Assembly (NCBI GenBank): GCA_954871525.1
Contig: OX940868.1
Coordinates: 12,080,056-12,144,055, forward strand
Direction of reading: 5' to 3'
DNA: 64,000 nt
DNA from: Parietaria judaica
Taxonomy: Eukaryota; Streptophyta; Magnoliopsida; Rosales; Urticaceae
Shown: positions 1 through 11,305 of the stretch, one piece after another
Numbering within the stretch: position 1 is the first letter of the stretch
How the letters are laid out: every line of letters starts with the position of its first letter
Notes under the pieces: model-generated
The model's database searches: none
The model's input: the letters and a program-made list of their open reading frames with translations, nothing else
What the model was told of the DNA's origin: nothing
Translations under genes and position numbers: made by a program

Positions 1-3000
1 TCAAGTTCCGATATATTCAACTTCGACGAGGTTTCCAACAATAATAGCGTAAAAGTAACTAAATAATAGACAAATTAACTCCGTAACATGTAAACAGACC
101 GATTTTTTTCAAAACACTCTTACGTAACATTTTTTCATCTGATCTGATGCACGTTAGTACCGTTGGACATGTTCATTGCCTCGTCTTGAACCACCTAACG
201 TCGTAGTAAGGGATCTTCCTGAGTTAATCAACGAATTCTTAGTGTTTTAAAGCGGAGAAGCATCTTCTAAACTGACAAAAAAAAAAAAAAAGCCTTGCAC
301 GAAGTCTGTTTACTCGTAGCATGGATATGTGCCACGTGTGCAAGGATGGTGGTTGAAAATCCAACCAACAATATGAACAATATATGAACAATATAAATCT
401 GAATTACATGCTAAACTTGAGCAATCTTGTAGATAAACTATTTATTTGAGGTGGAATAATTCAGCAAGGTTTGTTATTGTCAAATACGTATGCACACTTC
501 ATAAACTATGTAATAATTCATATATACACTACTAAACATTCTTAGTTTTGCTTGGCTGGTAGTATAGTTGGTCAATCTATAAATTTTTACTAATCTAGTC
601 TTTGAAAATCTAATTTATTGTGAGAATGACCAATCAATTAGTATATATTATAGTTCAACTTGTTAAACTCTTCGAGTGTTGAATGGTCTTAACGGTTTTA
701 TTCCTTTAACTATTGAACAAGGAGGAGATGGTTGTTATTAGTGTCATTTGCACGTCGACGGTGGTCCAATTGGAGTATAGAGTTTGTTAGGTAGTTAATG
801 GCATTATTGTAAACTTCTATATGTTTGAGAATCAGTTTTTTTTTTCTTAGGGAAAAATAAAATAAAAAAAGTTGTTTTATCATACATGTTTGCTTTTAAA
901 ATATATTGTTGAAACAGCTCTGGATTGATATAGTGAGAGAAAAAGATCAAGAGAGATTGTTCAGGTTAGACTTGTGTCTTTGAACAAGTTGTTTTTAGTT
1001 TACATGTAAAAGATTCGACTAGTCGTTGAATAAAAGATGATACTTATTATTATGTTAATCTTATTATAGTTTTTGGTAGATTAAAATAGATTGTTTGTTC
1101 TTTAGTTTATGAAGTATGTAATTATGTTATTATTATCACAAACGAGTCAATGTGAGGAAGATATAATAATCATAACATATGAACTGAAAAATGTCCGTAA
1201 CTTGATTAACTGGGTGGGAGCCCATTAATTGGTTAAAGTCATTGACGTGACTAAGTGTTAGAATCCTATTCTGGATTAAGTGTGCGTGCAACACTCACTA
1301 GAAGTACATTAAGTGTGAAGTGGCTTCATACTGGACTGGACCAGACTTAAACTCTGGAAGTTATCACATAAGACCATCACTGATAACTTAGAGTTGAGTC
1401 ACTAGTAGATGATCAAATTGATATTCAATATAAGTCCTGAATGATCTTCAGCCTGGATTGTTAACTTGATTGTTCTTTTATTTAACTGTTAAAGAACACA
1501 TTTAGTGTCGTTCTCAATGCTGCTATTTTAGGAACATGATAGTCAACAAGTAAGGGTGGCCTGGTCATAGACATGAACATCACATAGCTCTCTTCAGAGT
1601 CAAGATTTTTCCCTTGATTATCAGTGGTGAGAAGTGAGAGGTACTCGTGTGCAAATTATGAATCAAAACCATAAGTGGGTTACTCATAATAGTACATGTT
1701 TTTGCGTAAAATTGGTACAATATTAAAGCGGCCCAACAACGGGGTTTTGGGCCGGGCCCAACATCGTCTGTCGACTCTCCTTAGGCTAAAAACTCGTGCT
1801 TCTGGGTACAGACAAACTGGGCCTATCACTAACGTAAGTTCGAAACCTAATTTTGTGATTCGTTATCGCGAGATCACGGGGTCCTACACCAGAACGTATA
1901 CCTAATTTTGTGACAGCTGGGAGTTATCTTCTCAAAGAAAATAGCAAGAAGCAGCGTGGATCAGAAGGCATGGAGTTCTTGAAGATCAAAGAACGCAGAC
2001 AGAAGGTGTCAGGTATACGTTCTTGTATTTATCAATTTATTAGATTATTCACTTTTACTCAAGGTTCAAATTAACACAAGATAACATGCTAATAAATTAA
2101 TTTAATTAATCCATCATGATCTTGGAAATTAATTGTAAGTTGATTTTGATATAGACGGTTTGACATGGTTATTGGCATGGGACTCTGACCCCGTAATTTT
2201 TTGAAGGTCAAACCGTGTTCCTCAATCAATGATTACAATTTCTTAAGAGTTAGCGGTGACCGAGTCGGGCTGGTGCACGGGACCGGGAACAAGACCGGGT
2301 TCCTGGGGATTACACACAGCAACTGGGATTTTCCCAGTCGCCTCTTCTGCCCCTGGCCAACTCGTGTCCGAGCTGGCAGAATGGGACGCAGACAAGTTTG
2401 CCGTCGCGAACTGGTGTGAGAAGGAGAGGGAGCCATATAGGCTTGGATTACTAAACATTCAGCGGCTACTTTCGCAATTTCGATACTGCAATCAACAAAG
2501 CATTACCGCGGCTTGTTACATATAATGGCCGCGTTATATAGAATATGAAGTTGTTGCATGTGTATATTTTTAGGTGGTTTCAGACAACAATTCAGATTCC
2601 TTGTTTAGTCAACTTATACTATTGATTATAGGTAAAAGTAACCACGACAAAATTGAAAAATGTCGATGATCAATCAACGTAATGAAGACGTTGTGGTAAC
2701 AAACATATACCGCATCATATTTGTTAAAGGGCCGAGGCTTATTTTAATTATCCTCATTCAAGAATGCTTTTTAAAATCACGTCTGGAGGACATTTTTCTT
2801 TTTCAAAGGCCACGACCCGTCGTAAGTCAAGCCGCGGTTTCGGTAAATAACAAGCACGTTTTGTTGAGTTGTGGTGGAATGTGTGTGGTGTTATCAACTA
2901 TTTTTACTAGTGGGAGTAACAATTTTCAACACTGGTTTTTGAGAATTTAAACAAGAATACCAGGAAATACACCGCTTTGTAATAGTTATAGGTAAGAATG
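1..3000. other. Gene-poor AT-rich DNA, probable decayed repeat
   Basis: I see no supportable gene here. The first 1.15 kb is AT-rich with a poly-A run near 280. From about 1190 to 2200 the sequence is less AT-biased and reads like the 3' or LTR part of an old Copia-type element, but I found no paired repeat or primer-binding site. A short open frame near 2256-2525 has no recognisable domain and I do not call it a gene. Confidence 0.4.
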
Positions 3001-3049
3001 AGTTCAGCCGATTTGCTGGAATATCGCAATGATCATATTGCCGAGTGGA

Positions 3050-6015
3050 ATGAGTAGGAACCATGGTGATGTCATCAACTTTATCCTGTGTTATAGACTC
3101 TAAGAATCCAATTTCTCGCAGTCCTCTAGTTCTTTTGATTGTTCAATTATTTTATCCAGCTACTGTTTCCCTTTGTTGAACTTTGAAATGGTATATTCTA
3201 GGGATTTGATTTTGAGATCTTTTTTGGTGAGATTCTGATTGAGCTCGTCACTATTTTTTTAGACGCTCAGTTCTTCTTTGATACACCCATTTTCCTTCTT
3301 GTATTCTTCAACCTACAAGGTTAGTGACAAATTTTCATCCAGAACTTTTGAGTTTTTATTTGCATACAAGAATCCAGTTTCTGAACATGGTGTGGTAAAG
3401 TGCTTGAACATCCGCGTCTTTTGGTGCACCACCATCTTCATCATCCGAAAGATAGCTACCGAGAAAGCTTGTAAGCACCACAAAGTTGTTGACTAGATCA
3501 CATTTCTCGTTATTTTCATCTTCTTCATCATGAGAACCATCTTTAATGGTTGTTAAGTGGGATGACTTGGATCTTTGCTTTTTTACCGTATTCATACACT
3601 CATTTTGGTAATGACCATAGCCTTCGCATTCTCGACCTTTTACTCCTTCGATAGATCTTGATGAATATTAAGAGTTGTTCTTATGATTCGTTGATGATAT
3701 TTGGCCTTATTAAGAGCGATGATTCTTTGTATAGAATTTCTTCAACTTCCTTCCAAAAATCTTGGTTAGTACAGCAAGATCATCAATATTTGAATCATCA
3801 TTACCTTGATCAGTTGTGGACGAGTGAAAGGTAAGGCTTTTCTCCTGTTTGATTTCAAGATGATTCAATTCAAAAGTTTTCACGATGCCCATCAGTTAAG
3901 TTATAGTCATGGACTCAATTTTCTTGTTTTCTTCGATGGCTGAAATCTTTGGAATGAAATTTTTGGGAGAGAACTAAGTGTCTTCCATACCATTTCAACA
4001 TCAGTGGAACCTTTTCCAAAACGAGCAAATTGATTTGCAAGCTCTTGAAATCTTGCATTGAAGTCAGACACATATTCATTCTCCTCTATTTTTAGGTTTT
4101 CAAACTGAGAAGCAAGATGTTGTCTATTGGAGGATCTAAAAATATCAGTTCCTTCGTGTAACAGTTGAAGACATTACCATGCTTTTGTAGTAGTTGTGCA
4201 AGTGGTCATCTGGTTGAATTGTCTTTCATCAATTGCAGACACGATGACATTGAGAGCTTTAGAACTATCTAGACAAGCTTCTTTGTCAGCCGCATCCCAG
4301 CTTGCGAGTGACACCAAGGATGACAGTGACAGGAGCAGTCCACCCATCGACAATGATACACTACAAGAAACAAGGGTTATAGCAACAATGTTTTTTGTTC
4401 CTGTAGAGAAACGATTTGTTCCTATTGCTTTCAGAGACAAAAAATTGTCCCTAAAAAATTGTCACTGTAGAATTGTGCTAGAATATACCTTTAGGGACAA
4501 TTTTCAATTCGTTTCTATTTATTATCCAATAGGGACGATTTTATTGTCTCTAATATTGAGATGTGCAATTTTATTTTATTTTTAAATTTAGTTTTTTTAG
4601 TGACGATTATACATAGGCATATTTAATTTATTTATTTTTCTTCAATTTTGTGTTCTCTCACAGAACAATTAGAAGTCAAATTCTATGTACTTCAAAATTC
4701 AAAAATTCAAATATCTTCATAAAAATGTAGAATTACATTGTTGTGGTATTCAAATCCATTTTATAAAGTATAAACCAAAAAAATTGACATCCCTTGGAAT
4801 ATATAAAACATTAAAAAGTAAAATTACATAAAATAACATCTAGCCTAGACCATTCAACAACCAATTGATGGTCATCTTCTTCCTTGACGACTTTCTCCCG
4901 TTCGTTTGCCTCGATCGAATCGTAAAAACTTCCACGCAGCGGATGTCACACAGAGTATGTATGTATTAAGCCTCACTCTCATGCTACGTGGCTTTAAACG
5001 CTTTAGGAACGATCTTCAACCAAGAGCTACAAAGAACGTGCATAACTTCAACAAACATGATACAAAATGAAATATAAATAAAAAATTAGGGAAAACTTAT
5101 CATTCTTAAGGCCGATGGTGGAATCGTTGACATCAAGCTGATAGAGAAGGGCTTCGTATCTGATTGCAAAATAACGATTAAAAAAGATATGAAAACTAGA
5201 ATTCAGAAGATATAAAAACAAAGAAGACGATCGATGATAAATCTCAACGAAGCCACCACAACCGTGAATCAGCGAGAGTGGAAGACAGCAGAGCAAAGCA
5301 AATAAGCACATGAGCAGTGAAGCGATTCTGTTCTTTCTCATCGTATACGAGGGTGGAATACTTGAATAGACTCAAATATGATCATTTGTATCAGATTTGT
5401 ATAGAAATGATAATTTCTTTCACTTTGTTCAACCAGTTAGCGCGAGAAGAGAGACCAACGAGAGTAAAAAAAATTCCAAATTTTTTGGCGATGAGGAACT
5501 GAGGATAATCACTCCAATTTCGTGGGTTTAGTTTCGGCGGGGAAAGCAAGAAGTGAATGAAATTTGGCTTCTTTTGTTTTGAAATTCAGAAGAAAAAAAA
5601 AATATAACCCCTCCCGCTAATTTTTTTGCCACGTTTATTTTAGAGAACTTAATTAAAGACATCTGACAACTTTAAAAGTTATAAACAAATTAACTATTTC
5701 TTTTTTATTTAAATGGAACAAATTAACTACGTGTCAATTTTTAGAGACGATAAATCATCTTTAAAGGTGAAAAAATAATTCAAATAAATAAAAATTAATC
5801 TTTGTTATATGTTCGTGACTCTGAAGAGCAATAAAGATGATTTCTTTGTTGTTTCTAATAACTTCGTTGTTAAAGTCCACATTTCTTGTAGTGATAGGCC
5901 ATATGTTGATACCAATCGATTGAATGTAGATTATCATTCTGGTTTTCCAGTAAGAGTAGTTTGAACCATCCAGTATTGTAGGCCTCACATTTCTAGCAGT
6001 TTCAATAAATTTCAT
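3050..6015 (-). pseudogene. Copia-type gag remnant, split by a CACTA-like insertion
   Basis: On the minus strand the reading begins at 6015 with a DUF4219-like N-terminus containing the motif LDGSNYSYWKTRM. After an interruption it resumes near 4310 with a UBN2-like gag section (WDAADKEAC, then SSKALNVI and TTCTTTTKAW). It continues through a broken zinc-knuckle region (ECEGYGHYQNEC near 3620-3655) and an acidic SDDEDGG stretch. From about 3340 to 3120 there is a Lys/Glu-rich, coiled-coil-like tail. This domain order is that of Copia gag polyproteins. Stops and frameshifts are frequent, so it is dead. The gap from 4359 to about 5765 is explained by a transposon insertion. Just upstream on the minus strand lie a primer-binding-site-like sequence and an LTR, so this is the 5' part of one element; no pol or 3' LTR was recognised. 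Confidence 0.75.
4359..5765. mobile_element. CACTA-like element inserted in the Copia gag
   Basis: The left end at 4359 reads CACTACAAGAAA, the classic terminus of plant CACTA (En/Spm) transposons. Directly inside are repeated GGGACAAT / AGGGACGAT motifs, like CACTA subterminal repeats. Similar motifs (AGAGACGATAAATC) recur near 5740-5760, where the interrupted gag frame resumes. A canonical right terminus (TTTCTTGTAGTG) is not visible, so the right boundary is approximate and may be deleted. No transposase is recognisable inside. The left boundary is secure; the right is inferred from the host gag frame. Confidence 0.6.
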
Positions 6016-6096
6016 CTTGAAAATAGTCTATGAAGATCTTTTCACGCTTTATTTGAAACCAAAGTAAACACTAAACGTACATGCTCTGATAAAAAT

Positions 6097-6800
6097 TGTA
6101 AAGACGTATTTTCACGTTGTACGTGTAATATGACGTTATGGACATGAACGATAGGAATAAAGTAGTGCAAAAAAAGTAAAAGAACACCAATACTTTTTGG
6201 TAACGCAGTTCGGATTTCCTGTCACTACTTTTGTGGGGCACTCACCCAGAATAATAACCTAAGAGTTACAAGATTTGATTACAAACAGTAAATTATATGG
6301 ACCCAAAGCATACAAAGGAAACTCTCCCTTGTTGTCACACCAACAACTTTGACATCCAAGACATGAACTCATGATGAAAGCAAGACCCTCTTGTAAACAA
6401 TCATCTACGAACATCTCTTTCTCCACTTTACTCGTGAATTGCTGATTGACTTCTCCCGAAGGTTTCTAAGATTTTCTCTGTAAGTTTTATCAAAATTTGA
6501 CCCCAATAGCTAGGACTTATAGGAGTTTCTCCAATCATATCTTTATGTCTTGATGACAAAATAAGCTCATCATTGATACTCTCCAATCATACAAATCACG
6601 TGCAATCTTCATCACTTAATCCAGCACATAATTCCTCAATCAATGAAGGGAGAGAGATACTCAATCAGACCTTGATTGAGGATGCATGAACATGTTCATC
6701 TTAAAGACTTGCCTGAAATATCACAGTTGTTATGACGACAGATATGACAATAACTTTCCATAAATAGACCAACAAAGAATCATGAATAACAAATAATAAA
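6097..6800 (-). repeat. Copia LTR with adjacent primer-binding site
   Basis: Minus-strand LTR directly upstream of the gag remnant. At 6080-6094 the minus strand reads TTTTTATCAGAGCAT, a degraded form of the Copia primer-binding site TGGTATCAGAGC (initiator-Met tRNA). The LTR edge at 6097 fits the usual terminal CA on the minus strand. Aligning by eye, the reverse complement shares many blocks with 10010-10700 on the plus strand, for example GTGAGTGCCCCACAAAAGTA and GATGTCAAAGTTG. The outer boundary near 6800 is approximate. Confidence 0.6.
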
Positions 6801-8070
6801 ATCAAAATCAAGATCCAACTGACATAATACGAGACGAAGAGGCGGACGTTCGGGAGCCAAACCCCCTAGTGCACGAGACGTGCGAACGGAAAGATGTTTG
6901 GAGAATTGCTCCCCCTTGAACCCCTACGATGACGTGCTTTATCTTTTAATGTCAAATGTTCGGTTTCTGTGATCGGCATATTGAATCTAAGCTTGATTTC
7001 TCCCTGTCTCACATCAACTCCCTTCTCGACGAGACAAGTGGGCACAACCTTTTGCTATCGAGATGTTACGCAAGTCCCCGGACACTAACTTTCTCAACGG
7101 CGAGACTACTGATGAAAGAACGCTGCATGGCGGGGTTTAATATAGACGTATTCATGCCTTCAAAGAATCTGCACACATGGCGGGTATTGTCGGCTTTATC
7201 CGAAAATTAAATTACATATTCATTCTTCTAAGTTCAAGATAAAGCATACTATATATATATATATATATATCATAAAAATACAGAGAACCAGGAAGCTTGA
7301 GACAAAGTATATAAACGAAATCATCAATAGCCAATTTCAATTTTTCTAATCCGGCTCGATAGCTGTAGTAGATTAACGATAAATTGATTTTTCATATTTT
7401 ATTTATTGATAAATTAATTGTTAAATGATAAATTTGCGATAACAAATTGTTGATTAACCGACAAATACGATAATTTAAACAATATTAGCGGTATTTTGTT
7501 CAGTGATGAATCCTTACAGTAGAGACGTAATTAGAGAAGAAAGCGACGTGGTTAACAATAACATTAATCAAACCGACCACACGTGGCTTCTTATATCTGA
7601 AGGAAGAAACCTCCGTAGCTTCGAATATTAACATTATTATATACAATAATTAACTCAAAGAGACAGATTTGTGCTACTCAAACTACAAACCAGCCAAATG
7701 GTGTTGTCTCTTGCCCCCACATAATATTATTAATTAATAAGTTTCAACATTATTTCGATATATTCGGATATAGATGGAAAAAAAAATATTTAAATGAGTA
7801 ATATATTTAGAAAGTTTTTTATTTGTTAATCATCCAAATATCCGAGCTGGTTTTGAATAACCATTAAGACGGGCACTAAATTAGTCGGACAGTAGACAAG
7901 AGTGATTTTAAAGCCTATTAAAATTTAAAAAAACACAATATTGGATTTAATAAAAAGTATTTATATAAGTATATATTATAAATAATAATTTTGTTATGTA
8001 TACTTTTAGAATTAAGGCCTTTCAATAAAATTTTCTTTTATTATAAGTCTTGAACGTGGATATATGTATT
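6800..8070. other. Intergenic DNA, no gene seen
   Basis: A mixed-composition stretch near 6830-7200 contains a short open frame (6956-7210) with no recognisable domain. A (TA)n microsatellite lies near 7247-7270. The remainder is AT-rich with no coding signal. Confidence 0.5.
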
Positions 8071-8585
8071 GCTTCAGTCAGGGGCGAACTCAGAAAAAGA
8101 CCTTGAAAGTGACGAACGATGAATAAAAATAAATAAACTAAACTATAAATTAATTATTAATGTCTCAAATTTTGTAATTACATCATAATAACACAAATTT
8201 TTTACTAATTTTATATCAAATTTTATATTAAATAAAAAATTTATAAAAAAATTTCTTTTAAAATTTGAATCCATGTTTTAATATTTAACAGCAGTAAATA
8301 GTATTATTTAACTATATTCTACTAATCTTAGTAAAGTGGTAATCTATCATTATATAAAAAAAGAAAAAAACTAGGGATAATAGCGGCATAAGTCCTCAAC
8401 CTTTACTCAACTGGGCGGCATAGCCCCAACCTCATTTAATAGCGGTATAAGTACCAAAAGTTGATTTCCGTCCATATTTGACTAACGGAATTAGTCAACG
8501 TTTGCGTGGTCAGCTTCTCATCAACGTGGACGCCACGTAATCCGAAAGTCATCACCTCGCGTTAGCAATTTAATGCAAAATTATT

Positions 8586-8655
8586 AGCGATGGGGGAATT
8601 CGAACCATGCCCTCGCATGTGGGGATTTCCAGCCCCACCACCAGACCATTTAATA
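8586..8655 (-). promoter_or_regulatory. tRNA-like Pol III A/B boxes, left arm
   Basis: On the minus strand, TGGTCTGGTGG (8638-8648) resembles a Pol III A box and GGTTCGAATTCC (8595-8606) a B box, at tRNA-like spacing. It is the mirror copy of the right-arm sequence at 9411-9480. A full tRNA cloverleaf is not evident. It looks like the head of a tRNA-derived SINE or a tRNA relic inside the foldback arm. Confidence 0.45.
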
Positions 8656-9410
8656 ATTAATAACTAAATATTCATTAGTCATATTAGTTCAATTAAATTT
8701 TAAATAGTTAATTAATTAAGTTAAAAAATAAAAATTGTAATTATTATGTGTGGTGATAATTATAAAGTTTTGAAGGATTATGATAATTAATAAGTTGCCT
8801 ATTTTATTTGATTTATATGCATGGGTTTCTCATCCCGGGTTCGGGTTGACTATCTCGGACCGGGTTTGGTTGATTTTTCAAGTCGGTCTCTGGTTGACTT
8901 TGTTACGCCGAGTTTGGTTGACTTTAATTGCATAGTCTCAGGTTGAGTTTTGTTAGGCCGGTCGGATTCGCTTTGATTTTTTGGGTCATTCTTGGGTTGA
9001 ATTTTTTAGGCTAGGCTCGATGGAATTATTTTCGGCCGTAATTGGGTTGGCTTAGCCAAACTAGTTTCGAGATGACTTTTTTATTTCGGTCAGAGGTTGA
9101 CCGAGTTGACATAAAAAGTCAACTAGAGGCCGAAATGAAAAAGTCAACTTGAGGCCGGTTACTGTCAGAAAAAGTCAACTGCACTTGGCCCCAAAAAAAT
9201 CAACACGAGCATGATTTAAAAAATTCAATCGAACCCGACCTAAAAAAGTCAAACCAAACCCCGGTGCAATAAAGTCAACCCAAGCCCGTGTTGAGAAATC
9301 CATGCATATAAATCGTATAAATAGGCTACTTATTAATTAATATTTCTTCTATATTAATAAATACATTACATTTATATATATACATACTTTTACATAAAAC
9401 GTCTAGTATA

Positions 9411-9480
9411 AGGTCGTGGTCTGGTGGTGACGCTGGAAATCGTCACATGCGAGGGCATGGTTCGAATCCCCCCAGGGCCA
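9411..9480 (+). promoter_or_regulatory. tRNA-like Pol III A/B boxes, right arm
   Basis: TGGTCTGGTGG at 9417-9427 resembles an A box. GGTTCGAATCC at 9459-9469 is a near-consensus B box. The distance between them is that of a tRNA gene. Together with the left-arm copy, both would direct transcription outward, away from the centre of the foldback. Acceptor-stem pairing is not convincing, so this is not called a tRNA gene. Confidence 0.5.
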
Positions 9481-10005
9481 ATGATTCAGCATTAAATTGA
9501 CGCGAGGTGATGACGTGGCGGCTGACTTTCGGATTACGTGGCATCCACGTTGATGAGAAGCTGACCATGCAAATGTTCACTACTTCCGTTAGTCAAATAT
9601 GGACGGAAATCAACTTTTAGTACATATACCGCTATTAAATGGGGTTGGGGCTATGCCGCCCCAATTGAGTAAAGGTTGAGGACTTATGCCGCTATTATCC
9701 CTAAAAACTATATCGATACGAAAATGGGCTCCCCATGAACTATCATCACACTTCTTTAAAAAATTACGTTAGAATTAAAAATTATAATAAACAATAAATT
9801 TTGAAGAGAGAGAAAATAAAAGTGTGAGTGGGCCCGATAACTTCTTCTTCCTTACATAGCACGGCTTCAGTACGAAGCTTTCTTTTATCTCTCTAATGGC
9901 GGTGTTTTGTAATGAAAAAATTCAAAAGATTAATACTAGAAATTTTTTTCCCCAAAAGTTGGGGGTGACAACAGCCACCCCCAACAATGGTTGGGTCCGC
10001 CTCTG

Positions 10006-10750
10006 GGTTCAATTATCATATATTTTATGTTTATTACGTTGGCTTATTTATGAAAAATTATTTGTATAACTGTTGTCATAACACAGCTCTAAGGTGTTCC
10101 AGCCAGTCAATCAAGCCGCATGAATTTGGAATAGTGCACGTCATCATGTTAGGACTAATTGTGTCAATCCCGTCATGCATTGTTTTATAGGGATAACAGG
10201 CTTTATCAGAAGAAGGAGATTGTGAGTGATTGCCTTCCCTAGATGGAGTAATCTTGTGAGTGATTGCCTTCCATGGAAGGAGTAAATCTTATCATTAAGA
10301 CGTTGAAGATTTGTGTTATTATCAGATCCTATAAGACCCAATCATCGAGGTCAAAATTGATAGCACTTACCGAGACATTTTGAGAAAACCTTCAAGAAGA
10401 CAACTGGCGATTCATCGTGACGTGAAGAAGAACGGGGCGTTCACGACTAGTTGGAGCAAGGGGGTGGAGTAATATCATCAAGAGTTCAAGTGCTAGATGT
10501 CAAAGTTGATGCCATGACATCAAGGGAGAGAATTTATGCTTTTTAAGTCTACATATTTTAATTGTTAATATTTCTTATAATATATTGGTTTATTAATCTG
10601 GGTGAGTGCCCCACAAAAGTAATTGTAGGTTGAACTGTGTCAACCAAAATTACCGGTATCGTACTTTACTTGGTTGCTCTTTAGTTTTCCTATGTTTTTA
10701 CGTTCACTTTATATATATTGTGTTAAAACATAATAAAATGATTATGACTT
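10006..10750 (+). repeat. Copia LTR, same family as 6097-6800
   Basis: This plus-strand LTR segment aligns by eye with the reverse complement of 6097-6800 along most of its length. Shared blocks include CTGTTGTCATAACA (about 10070), TCCTATAAG (about 10328) and GGGTGAGTGCCCCACAAAAG (about 10600). Its left edge abuts the hAT-like element at 10005. No gag or primer-binding site was recognised after it, so it is a solo LTR or fragment. Confidence 0.55.
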
Positions 10751-10940
10751 ATTATTAAACTTACTTATGTCATGTCTTATCTTTTTCCAATAATATATAT
10801 ATTTATGTACATCGGTAAGAATACATATATATATTTGGTCCTAATATATTGGAAGGTCCTTGATCTAACACTAAAGTTTGACCCTCTTTGAGAGACAGTG
10901 ACGGAGCCAGCTTTCTGCTTGAGGTGAAGCACTGTATAAG

Positions 10941-11305
10941 TAATTAAAAAATAGAAGAAAAATATGTTTTAATGTATAAGCGCCGTATAGGCCATTAATT
11001 ACCATTGTAGTTGTTGACGTTAATTTTTTACAACGTACTCGGCCGTGTTGGCAACACACTCGGTATTTTCGACGGTATCAGTGACGTACTCGGCTGTAAC
11101 AGTGACACTCGGCATTGTAACAGTAGTAATTAAAAAATAGAAGAAAAATATGTTTTAATGTATAAGCGCCATATAGGCCATTAATTACCATTGTAGTTGT
11201 TGACGTTAATTTTTTACAACGTACTCGGCCGTGTTGGCAACACACTCAGTATTTTCGACGGTATCTGTGACGTACTCGGCTGTAACAGTGACACTCGTAA
11301 CAGTG
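10941..11305. repeat. Two-copy 186-bp tandem repeat
   Basis: The block starting TAATTAAAAAATAGAAG at 10941 restarts at 11127, a period of 186 bp, with only a few mismatches by eye. Each unit ends with GTGACGTACTCGGCTGTAAC and short GTGACACTC echoes. Just before it, at 10896, CAGTGACGGAGCCAGC looks like a transposon terminus of the CAGTGGCGGAGC type, with no matching right end nearby. Confidence 0.8.

Larger units (their letters stand above)
8373..9702. mobile_element. 1.33-kb foldback (palindromic) element
   Basis: The two halves are reverse complements over most of the length. The outer ends match closely: AGGGATAATAGCGGCATAAG at the left, and its reverse complement ending at 9702. The 7-bp direct repeats AAAAACT (8366-8372 and 9703-9709) flank it as a candidate target duplication. 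The middle of each arm carries a tRNA-like stretch with A- and B-box matches. The inner part carries GTTGAC-type motifs spaced about 24 bp apart. The centre is near 9040-9055 (TTGGC-TTA-GCCAA). There is no open frame of note. Transcription through it would give a hairpin with arms of roughly 600 bases. Confidence 0.8.
8079..10005. mobile_element. Non-autonomous hAT-like transposon
   Basis: The left terminus CAGGGGCGAACTCAG (8079) pairs with the right terminus, whose reverse complement is CAGAGGCGGACCCAA (ending at 10005). The flanks GCTTCAGT (8071-8078) and GGTTCAAT (10006-10013) match at 6 of 8 bases. That fits an aged 8-bp target duplication, the size made by hAT elements. No transposase frame is present. 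Most of the interior is occupied by the separate foldback element at 8373-9702. To the right, the sequence continues directly as a Copia LTR, so this element probably inserted into that LTR. Confidence 0.55.

Noticed and set aside
9411..9480. A tRNA gene
   Set aside because: A- and B-box matches are good, but acceptor and anticodon stems do not form convincingly and the same sequence is mirrored in the other foldback arm.
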